From CAYVOX01 sp964453035 (GTDB taxonomy: Bacteria; Chloroflexota; Anaerolineae; Anaerolineales; Anaerolineaceae), in NCBI GenBank assembly GCA_964453035.1, contig CAYVOX010000064.1, positions 1 through 16,592 on the forward strand: a DNA stretch of 16,592 nucleotides, given 5' to 3'. This document shows, piece by piece, positions 1-5,864 of this stretch. The notes below the pieces were generated by a model. The model was not told the DNA's origin, did not search any database, and saw only the letters and a list, made by a program, of their open reading frames with translations. How positions within the stretch are numbered: the stretch's first letter is position 1; each line of letters begins with the position of its first letter. A program made the translations under genes and the position numbers.

Positions 1-2
1 CC

Positions 3-482
3 CCTGACGTCATCAAGCTGCGCGATCAATTTGACCTGCCCGGCATGAAAGTGCTGCAATTTGGTTTTGGTGACATCCCAACTGACCAGTTCCTCCCCCA
101 TAACTATCCCGTCAACTGCGTGGCTTATCCCGGAACGCACGACAACGACACAACCACCGGTTGGTATAACGGCGCTTCCGAAAAGGAAAAAGACTTCACG
201 CGCCGCTACCTGGCTCGCTCCGGAACAGATATCTCCTGGGATATGATTCGCGCTGCATGGTCATCCGTTGCCATCATGACGCTTGCCACCATGCAGGATT
301 TGCTCAGCCTCGGCAGCGAAGCGCGTATGAACTTCCCGGGACAAGCCAGCGGAAATTGGTCCTGGAGAATGCCCGCTAATGCGTTGAGCCCTGAGCTGAT
401 GGCGCGTTTACGCGATACCAACTTCCTCTACGGCCGTACAATTAAAAAACCTGAACCTCAATCAGAGCGAGAAGCCAGGTAA
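3..482 (+). CDS. malQ: 4-alpha-glucanotransferase (amylomaltase), C-terminal part
   Basis: This is the 3' end of a gene whose start lies before the window; the reading frame is open from base 3. Amylomaltases (GH77) move alpha-1,4-glucan segments between maltodextrins or to glucose in the cytoplasm. The visible part contains the family motif THDNDTTTGW (about 135-164), the preceding FGFGD and LPHNYP segments, and the typical C-terminal phrases RMPANALSP and TNFLYGR. The protein ends soon after them, so the C-terminus looks complete apart from a short tail rich in charged residues. Its last 25 bases overlap the 3' end of the transporter gene on the other strand. A malQ near a polyphosphate glucokinase (3535-4278) fits a role in glycogen or maltodextrin breakdown that releases glucose, but they are not in one operon. 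Family assignment is firm. Confidence 0.95.
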   Translation, partial: PDVIKLRDQFDLPGMKVLQFGFGDIPTDQFLPHNYPVNCVAYPGTHDNDTTTGWYNGASEKEKDFTRRYLARSGTDISWDMIRAAWSSVAIMTLATMQDLLSLGSEARMNFPGQASGNWSWRMPANALSPELMARLRDTNFLYGRTIKKPEPQSEREAR

Positions 483-1384
483 ATTCCCGCCAGAATCGTC
501 ACACCACCCACAATTTCCAAAATTGTGGGTGGCTCATTTAAGAAGATGGCGGCAAGCATGACGGATGCCACCGGTTCTCCCAGCAACGCCAATGAAACAG
601 AATTAGCTGAGATGTATTTCAACGCCCAGTTGAATGAAGAATGACCCAATAACTGCGGAAACAGAGCCAGGAGCAGGCACCAGCCCACCACGTCTGCTGA
701 GATTCCCGTCAGAGACTGGCCAACCAGCACCACCATCCCCAGTAGAACTAAAGCCGCAGTTCCGTAAACCACAAATGTGTAACTGAGCAAGGAAATGGAT
801 GACCTGACCTGCCTGCCGATGATCAGGTAACCAGCTGCGCACCAGGCGCCTGCCAGGGCCAAGAAATTACCCCACATCCCCTGGTCGCTTAAGATTTGTT
901 CAGTGGTTTCGCACACCATCCTGCCGCTCTCAAAAACGCAGGATTGCGCCATGCCAACAATCGCACTGCCCACCAGCGCAACCACCAGACCAATAACAGC
1001 CATCCTTTTCAATGATTCTTTCAGAAAAACGGGCGAGATGAGCGCAACCCATAACGGCGATGTGGTGACCAGAACAACCGAGCTGGCAACAGAAGTGAAT
1101 TCCAGCGAACTGATCCACGTCGCAAAGTGCAGCGCCAAAAGCAGCCCGGATGCCCCCAGCAGAATGAGTCTGCGTTTATCCAGGCTTCTCAATTCATCTA
1201 ATTTTTGAGTCAGGGCAAATGGAGCCAAAATCAATGCAGCAAAGCTCAACCTCAATGCCGCGATGGTGATGGATGGGGCTTGCTCTTGTGCAAACCGGAT
1301 GAATATGGATGATGTTGATGCTGCCACGATGCCAAAAACCAGGCCAAGGACCGGGGTCACAGCTTTTGATGGCCCGTTTTTCAT
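458..1384 (-). CDS. EamA-family (DMT superfamily) permease
   Basis: A 308-residue integral membrane protein of the drug/metabolite transporter superfamily. Such proteins usually have ten helices made of two EamA repeats and export or import small metabolites; the substrate cannot be read from sequence. The first repeat spans roughly residues 10-145 and the second 171-307. The second has the usual run near LGHSSFNWALKY, then LLGEPVAS and GGVTILAGIYLASR at the very end. Between the repeats is a loop of about 25 residues with two cysteines (C149 and C158), longer than the typical linker. The start codon ATG (1382-1384) has no convincing ribosome binding site. The gene converges on malQ and overlaps it by 25 bases, while both C-termini look natural. 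It is probably transcribed alone from the 1385-1618 gap. Confidence 0.9.
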   Translation of the reverse strand: MKNGPSKAVTPVLGLVFGIVAASTSSIFIRFAQEQAPSITIAALRLSFAALILAPFALTQKLDELRSLDKRRLILLGASGLLLALHFATWISSLEFTSVASSVVLVTTSPLWVALISPVFLKESLKRMAVIGLVVALVGSAIVGMAQSCVFESGRMVCETTEQILSDQGMWGNFLALAGAWCAAGYLIIGRQVRSSISLLSYTFVVYGTAALVLLGMVVLVGQSLTGISADVVGWCLLLALFPQLLGHSSFNWALKYISANSVSLALLGEPVASVMLAAIFLNEPPTILEIVGGVTILAGIYLASRSD

Positions 1385-1607
1385 TCCAGAACTTTGACCA
1401 GCCAGCAGATTAAGAAAATACCCATTTTTTAAAAACCTTATCTCACCTTAAATCACTTGTAAAATTTTCTTCATACAGGTAAACTTATGTTATCAATACC
1501 AGACGAGTGGTTTCCAGCGCGAAATCGAATAACAGGTCAGTGAAAATTATACCAACACGAACCCTGTTGTTCTCAAAACTCATCTGGCAAAATTCTTGAT
1601 TCAACCT

Positions 1608-1613
1608 TGGAGG
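1608..1613 (+). promoter_or_regulatory. Ribosome binding site fixing the ferredoxin start
   Basis: TGGAGG lies five bases before the ATG at 1619. It settles the start: an in-frame TTG at 1607 overlaps this site and is unlikely to be used. Confidence 0.75.
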
Positions 1614-1618
1614 ATGCA

Positions 1619-2029
1619 ATGGCTCATGTAATCACCAGCTTGTGCTTGCGGGATGGTGGCTGCGCGACAGTTTGTCCGGTTGAGTGCATCGTACCCGGCT
1701 ATCCCATTGATGAATGGCCGCTTTATTACATTGATGCAGATACCTGCATTGATTGCGGCGCATGCGTCCCGGAATGTCCCTTCGCGGCGATTTTCCCAGA
1801 GGATGAAGTCCCATCAGCCTACAAAGCCAAGGGCGGTGAAAAGCAATCCATGCCCAAGGGAACACCCGGCTTCGCCTCCACCTATGACGGCACCAATCAT
1901 GATGGTGAAGCCGTTCACCTGGAAGCCACCCGCACTCTCGGCGCCGGTGATGTGGTGGATCTGACCCCGGATATCGTCACCAATGCCGCCTTCTTTAAGG
2001 GTGGCCCTGGCTACAACTCCTCAAAGTAG
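1619..2029 (+). CDS. Seven-iron-type dicluster ferredoxin with C-terminal extension
   Basis: A 136-residue soluble electron carrier with two Fe-S cluster motifs. The first is C9-x2-D12-x2-C15-x3-C19-P, followed by C23. The second is C43-x2-C46-x2-C49-x3-C53-P. By comparison with Azotobacter FdI-type proteins, C19, C43, C46 and C49 should hold a [4Fe-4S] cluster, and C9, C15 and C53 the other cluster. An aspartate (D12) stands where a fourth cysteine would be. In Pyrococcus furiosus ferredoxin and Desulfovibrio africanus FdIII this arrangement gives a cluster that switches between [3Fe-4S] and [4Fe-4S]. The segment AIFPEDEVP after the second motif is typical of the seven-iron family. About 75 residues follow without cysteine and I recognise no domain there. 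The ATG at 1619 is chosen because of the GGAGG five bases upstream. The redox partner is not evident from the neighbours. Confidence 0.9.
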   Translation: MAHVITSLCLRDGGCATVCPVECIVPGYPIDEWPLYYIDADTCIDCGACVPECPFAAIFPEDEVPSAYKAKGGEKQSMPKGTPGFASTYDGTNHDGEAVHLEATRTLGAGDVVDLTPDIVTNAAFFKGGPGYNSSK

Positions 2030-2050
2030 ATTTTCAATCTCAAATCAAAG

Positions 2051-2077
2051 ACCTGACCGGTCTACGACCGGTCAGGT
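2051..2077. terminator. Perfect 12-bp inverted repeat between ferredoxin and aspA genes
   Basis: The arms are 2051-2062 and 2066-2077, exact reverse complements (ACCTGACCGGTC and its complement) around a TAC loop. The hairpin would be very stable. It lies 21 bases after the ferredoxin stop and 11 bases before the ribosome binding site of the next gene. No T-run follows, so it is not a classic intrinsic terminator. It could be a 3'-end-stabilising or attenuating hairpin, or, as DNA, an operator for a dimeric regulator. Confidence 0.55.
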
Positions 2078-2087
2078 ACGCTTACCT

Positions 2088-2092
2088 GGGAG
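2088..2092 (+). promoter_or_regulatory. Ribosome binding site for the TTG start of the aspartase-family gene
   Basis: GGGAG sits six bases before TTG at 2099, supporting this non-ATG start. Confidence 0.6.
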
Positions 2093-2098
2093 CCAGTC

Positions 2099-3517
2099 TT
2101 GACACGTTTCAGGGTTGAGAAGGATTCGGTGGGACAAGTTAACGTACCCGCCGTTGCATTGTATGGCGCTCAAACGCAGCGCGCCGTTGAAAACTTCCCA
2201 ATCTCGGGCTTGCGTCCCTGGCCCGACTTCATCTGGTCGCTGGCTGTCATCAAACTTGCTGCGGCTCAGGTCAATCAAAACCTGGGGTTACTGGACAAGA
2301 AAATATCCGACGCCATCTGCGCGGCTGCTGATGAGGTCATACAGGGCCGTTGGAATAAGCATTTCGTCGTTGATCCTTTTCAAGCAGGGGCAGGTACCAG
2401 TCACAACATGAACATGAACGAAGTGATTGCCAACCGCGCAACGCAAATGCTGGAAGGCCGCCTGGGACAATACCTCGTCAACCCCAACGACCACGTTAAC
2501 CTTTCTCAATCCACCAATGACGTCATTCCAACCGCCATTCGCCTGGGATGTTTACACCGACTTGACAAACTGCTCGAGGCCGTCAATAGGTTGTCTGAAG
2601 CCCTCAAAGTCAAGTCAGTCGAGTTCGATGACGTACTCAAATCGGGCCGCACCCACCTTCAGGATGCCGTACCCATTCGCCTGGGGCAAGAGTTCGGCGC
2701 GTATGCCTGCGCAGTTAAACGCGACGCGGAGCGCATCCAGAAAGCGGCTCAGGGTCTGCACAGGTTGGGAATTGGCGGCACGGCAGTGGGTACCGGGCTG
2801 AATGCACATTCCAGCTATGCGGTTCAGATGGTGAAAAAAATCTCGGAGATTGCCGGGTTACCACTGGTTCTTTCGGACAACCTGTTTGAGTCGATGCAGT
2901 CCATGGCGGATTTTGTTGATTTTTCAGCCAGCCTGCGTACCCTGGCCGTCACGCTCACCCGCATCGCCAATGACCTGCGCCTGCTTTCCTCAGGTCCTTC
3001 TACCGGTCTAGATGAAATCCACCTGCCCGTCTTACAACCTGGTTCAAGCATCATGCCCGGCAAAGTTAACCCGGTCATGCCTGAAATGCTCAATATGGCG
3101 ATGTATCACGTCATTGGGTGCGATACCACCATCGCGCTGGCAGCCCAGGCAGGCCAGCTTGAGCTAAATGTGATGATGCCCGTCATCGCTCATAACCTGT
3201 TTGAGAGCATCCAGGTCATTATCGGTTCGGTAAGCGCCTTCACAGAAAAGTGTGTTACCGGCATCCAGGCGAATCCCCAAAAAGCAGCCGACTGGTTGGA
3301 ACGCAACGCCATCCTCATCACGGCGCTCAATCCATTGATTGGATACACCGCGGGCGCTGAACTGGTTAAAGAATCAATTCAAAAGAACGTCTCTATCCGA
3401 GCTTTAGCTCTAGAAAAAGCGCGATCCGCTACGCTCAAGAATATCCGCACAGGAAAACCCGTCGCCCCGGAGGAAATCCTGGCCGCACTGCTCGATCTCA
3501 GAAAAATGACCGGTTAA
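2099..3517 (+). CDS. aspA: Aspartate ammonia-lyase (aspartase/class II fumarase family)
   Basis: A 472-residue cytoplasmic, probably tetrameric lyase. Aspartase splits L-aspartate reversibly to fumarate and ammonia; the related class II fumarase hydrates fumarate to malate. Visible motifs are VDPFQAGAGTSHNMNMNEV (residues 91-109), SQSTND (136-141), GRTHLQDAVPIRLGQEF (183-199) and the catalytic loop GSSIMPGKVNPVMPE (315-329), with predicted catalytic S316 and the loop residues K322 and N324. I prefer aspartase over fumarase because of GAGTS rather than the fumarase GSGTQ/GSGTS, SQSTND rather than SQSSND, LQDAVPIRLGQEF, PVMPE after the loop, and AGQLELNVM. These agree with what I recall of Bacillus aspartases. 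Fumarase activity remains possible, since substrate choice in this family depends on few residues. Length is normal. Translation starts at TTG 2099 behind a good ribosome binding site. It is convergent with the ppgK gene, with 17 bases between them. Confidence 0.85.
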   Translation: MTRFRVEKDSVGQVNVPAVALYGAQTQRAVENFPISGLRPWPDFIWSLAVIKLAAAQVNQNLGLLDKKISDAICAAADEVIQGRWNKHFVVDPFQAGAGTSHNMNMNEVIANRATQMLEGRLGQYLVNPNDHVNLSQSTNDVIPTAIRLGCLHRLDKLLEAVNRLSEALKVKSVEFDDVLKSGRTHLQDAVPIRLGQEFGAYACAVKRDAERIQKAAQGLHRLGIGGTAVGTGLNAHSSYAVQMVKKISEIAGLPLVLSDNLFESMQSMADFVDFSASLRTLAVTLTRIANDLRLLSSGPSTGLDEIHLPVLQPGSSIMPGKVNPVMPEMLNMAMYHVIGCDTTIALAAQAGQLELNVMMPVIAHNLFESIQVIIGSVSAFTEKCVTGIQANPQKAADWLERNAILITALNPLIGYTAGAELVKESIQKNVSIRALALEKARSATLKNIRTGKPVAPEEILAALLDLRKMTG

Positions 3518-3534
3518 GTGCGCTAAGTCCCTTT

Positions 3535-4278
3535 TCACTTGGAGGCATTTTCGGCAAACAACGCCGCGCCGATAATCCCGGCCTGGTTGAGCAACCGCGC
3601 CGGCATAACCTTTGTCCTTAGGGTCAACAACTTTCCAAATTCCTTCCATTCCTTGCTCACGCCCCCGCCCAGCACAATCAGGTCCGGCCAGAATAGATTT
3701 TCATAAGTCGCCAGCACTTCCTGCAACCTGGCAGCCCATTCCTCCCATCCCAGTTCTTTTCGCTGGCGAGTTGCATCCGAGGCTCTGCGTTCTGCATCCT
3801 TACCCCTAACTTCCAGGTGACCCAGTTCTGTGTTGGGAAGGAGTACGCCGTCATTGAAAAACGCTGAGCCAATGCCTGTTCCAATCGTCAGGAAGAGGAC
3901 AACCCCCTTTTGAAACTCTTTGCCAATTCCAAACCGCATCTCAGCCAACCCTGCCGCATCAGCATCGTTGAGCACAAAAAAATGCGTGCCGGTCGCCTCT
4001 GAAAACATCTCCTCGGCATTGATTCCGATCCACCCCTTATCCACATTCGCCGCGGTGAAAATTTCGCCGTGCATCACCACGCCCGGGTATCCCATCCCAA
4101 CCAGGCCTTTCCAGTCAAATCGCTTGATGATTTCCGTAACAACCCCGGCCACATCCAAAGGTCGGGCACCTTCAGGGGTTGCCAGCCGGAGGCGTTCTGT
4201 CACCAGTTCACCCGTTTCAGTATCAACTACAGCGCCTTTGATACCCGAACCACCAAAATCAATCCCTAAAACCTTCAT
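3535..4278 (-). CDS. ppgK: Polyphosphate glucokinase (ROK family)
   Basis: A 247-residue cytoplasmic sugar kinase. Polyphosphate glucokinases phosphorylate glucose to glucose 6-phosphate with inorganic polyphosphate, often also with ATP. Motifs in order are the phosphate-binding DFGGSGIKGA (7-16), TPEGARP (34-40), the catalytic-aspartate region NDADAAG (104-110, probable base D105), LTIGTGIGSAF (130-140), PNTELGHLE (148-156) and GGGVSK (204-209), then NQAGIIGAAL near the end. TPEGARP and PNTELGHLE distinguish the PPGK subgroup from ordinary ROK glucokinases, which also carry a CxCGxxGC zinc motif that is absent here. The start is ATG 4276-4278 with AAGGAGG five bases upstream; an in-frame upstream codon at 4309-4311 lies inside mltG and is disfavoured. 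It is last in the minus-strand operon, 19 bases after the mltG stop. With malQ nearby, glucose from glucan breakdown is a likely substrate source. Confidence 0.93.
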   Translation of the reverse strand: MKVLGIDFGGSGIKGAVVDTETGELVTERLRLATPEGARPLDVAGVVTEIIKRFDWKGLVGMGYPGVVMHGEIFTAANVDKGWIGINAEEMFSEATGTHFFVLNDADAAGLAEMRFGIGKEFQKGVVLFLTIGTGIGSAFFNDGVLLPNTELGHLEVRGKDAERRASDATRQRKELGWEEWAARLQEVLATYENLFWPDLIVLGGGVSKEWKEFGKLLTLRTKVMPARLLNQAGIIGAALFAENASK

Positions 4279-4283
4279 GTGAT

Positions 4284-4290
4284 CCTCCTT
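4284..4290 (-). promoter_or_regulatory. Ribosome binding site of ppgK
   Basis: Read on the minus strand this is AAGGAGG, five bases before the ATG at 4278. It is the strongest such site in this operon and lies in the 19-base gap after mltG, so ppgK can be translated independently. Confidence 0.75.
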
Positions 4291-4297
4291 TTCATAA

Positions 4298-5437
4298 TCA
4301 AGGGCAACCATTTTTCAGGTGTTCTTCGTAAGTCACCGAAAAATTGTGTTTACCCGATCCGTCACATTTCGCTCTGAAGTAAAAATATGGCGACTGCGCC
4401 GGAAAAGCAACTGCCTGCAGAGCTTCCAATCCTGGGTTGCTGATCGCGCCTGGCGGCAAACCCGCAACGACATAGGTGTTATAAGGTGAATTGATCCGTA
4501 AATTCGCAGCGCTCAAGGGATTCGTCCACCATGTCTTTTGCGCTGCGTTGTATCCCACCGCATACTGCGTGGTTGGGTCACTTTCCAGTTTCATGTTAAC
4601 CTTTAGCCGGTTAAAAAACACCGAGGCAATCATTGGTTGTTCTTCAACCACCATCGCTTCCCGCTGAATGATCGAAGCAAGCACCACCGCCTGAGAAAGG
4701 CTTAATCCCTGCCTCTGAAACCCGGTCTTCAATTCGGGTGAAACTTTTTCATCAAACCGTTTAAGAAAGGTCGCCACCATCTCTTGCGCTGTAACCTCCC
4801 GGCTGAATCGATACACATCCGGGAAAAAAAAACCTTCCCAGGCTTTCAGGTTCTGTAATGAAGGGGGAGTATTCTGTATCGATGGCTTCATCGCTTCCGA
4901 CAGAAATTGTTGCCCGGTCACCTTCAAACCTGAGGTAGGCAGCGCGGCAGCGATTTCCTCCATCCGCCACCCTGGCAGGATGCGAAAACTCACCACGCTC
5001 GGGGTTGCGTCTTGCAGTGCTCTGGCAATCTGGATGGTATTCTGCGCCGGGGATAAAACATACTCCCCCGCCTGGATTCCCGTATCCAATCCGGAATAAA
5101 CCAGGAACAACCTGAATGCCGATGCACTGCGAACCAGTCCCGATTTTTCAAGGTTCATGGCGATGGTATTGACCGGTTGGTTCTTTTCAATAATAAAATC
5201 CTGCTTTCCGCCATTCGGGTTGGTTGGTTCCAGCACCTGCTGGCGTACGCTGAGCAACTGCAGCCCTAAAGTCAAGGATTGGAATCCGCTGACCCCTTCA
5301 CCCGGTGCGCCAAAATCCCGCTCCACCGCCCTGGGAATGGAATCAGCCGCCCAGATAGCTCCCACGGCAGCCAGGCATAAAACCCCCAACCCCAAAAAAC
5401 CAAAGATTCTAAGACACGAGGATGGCTTTTTATTCAT
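4298..5437 (-). CDS. mltG: Endolytic murein transglycosylase MltG (YceG-like)
   Basis: A 379-residue enzyme that cuts nascent peptidoglycan strands inside the chain and acts outside the membrane. Residues 11-31 form one hydrophobic transmembrane segment after a short positive N-terminus. A LysM-like region follows (about 80-150), where IIEKNQPVNTIAMNLEKSG is characteristic. The catalytic YceG domain then shows EGFFFPDVYRF (201-211), ASIIQREA with the probable catalytic glutamate E260, SDPTTQY (296-302) and NSPYNTY followed by GLPPGAISNPG (326-345). Length is normal for the family. The ATG at 5435-5437 overlaps the end of ruvX by eight bases and has no clear ribosome binding site, so translational coupling is likely. 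The presence of MltG implies a peptidoglycan wall in this organism. Confidence 0.95.
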   Translation of the reverse strand: MNKKPSSCLRIFGFLGLGVLCLAAVGAIWAADSIPRAVERDFGAPGEGVSGFQSLTLGLQLLSVRQQVLEPTNPNGGKQDFIIEKNQPVNTIAMNLEKSGLVRSASAFRLFLVYSGLDTGIQAGEYVLSPAQNTIQIARALQDATPSVVSFRILPGWRMEEIAAALPTSGLKVTGQQFLSEAMKPSIQNTPPSLQNLKAWEGFFFPDVYRFSREVTAQEMVATFLKRFDEKVSPELKTGFQRQGLSLSQAVVLASIIQREAMVVEEQPMIASVFFNRLKVNMKLESDPTTQYAVGYNAAQKTWWTNPLSAANLRINSPYNTYVVAGLPPGAISNPGLEALQAVAFPAQSPYFYFRAKCDGSGKHNFSVTYEEHLKNGCP

Positions 5438-5864
5438 TAACTAAGTTTTCATAATGAGAATCGAGATAGGATTGCAATATCACCGTTGCAGCTAGCTCAT
5501 CCAGGTGACCGCGCCTTTGACTGAGTTTCGCGCCTAACGCCATCCGTACCGACCAGGCTTCCTGTGTGCTGCCGCTTTCGTCCCACAATTCCACCGGAAT
5601 TTCGGTTTGCCTGCGTATTTCTTCCGCCAACCGCTGCGATTTTCTTGCCTTCGGCCCAACCTGCCCCTCCGAATCCAGCGGTTGCCCGACAACAATGCAA
5701 ACCACCCCCTCCTCTCGCGCCAATAGAGCAATGGTTGCCGCATCCACCAGGCGTGAAACATGATTAACCACCCTCAGCGGATTGGCAATTGTTCCACTCG
5801 GGTCACTGATAGCCAATCCGATGCGTCGGTCTCCGGGATCAACCGCCAAAATTCTACCTTTCAT
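5430..5864 (-). CDS. ruvX: RuvX/YqgF-family pre-16S rRNA nuclease or Holliday-junction resolvase-like protein
   Basis: A 144-residue RNase H-fold nuclease. YqgF proteins mature the 5' end of 16S rRNA in Escherichia coli, and homologues have been studied as Holliday-junction resolvases. The acidic residues are in place: D9 in AVDPGDRRIG, the IVVGQPLDSEGQVG strand (57-70), D95-E96 in ELWDESGST, and D122 in LDELAATVILQSYL. In most family members the third motif reads DERxTT; here it is DESGST, with the Arg lost but the acidic pair kept. Length matches the family. The start overlaps the preceding gene by four bases (ATGA), with GGAG five bases upstream (5870-5873), and the end overlaps mltG by eight bases. 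A ruvX next to mltG is a common bacterial pairing. Confidence 0.92.
   Translation of the reverse strand: MKGRILAVDPGDRRIGLAISDPSGTIANPLRVVNHVSRLVDAATIALLAREEGVVCIVVGQPLDSEGQVGPKARKSQRLAEEIRRQTEIPVELWDESGSTQEAWSVRMALGAKLSQRRGHLDELAATVILQSYLDSHYENLVNE

Noticed and set aside
1457..1485. TTGTAA and TAAACT with 17-base spacing as ferredoxin promoter
   Set aside because: Each hexamer matches only about four of six positions and the region is AT-rich, so chance is likely. The opposite strand has an equally weak pair (1435-1463) for the transporter gene.
1487..1543. Possible 18-residue peptide gene in the gap before the ferredoxin
   Set aside because: No convincing ribosome binding site and no recognisable peptide.
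3516..3540. AAGTG/CACTT repeat between the convergent aspA and ppgK genes as a bidirectional terminator
   Set aside because: Five-base arms with a 15-base loop and no strong T-run.
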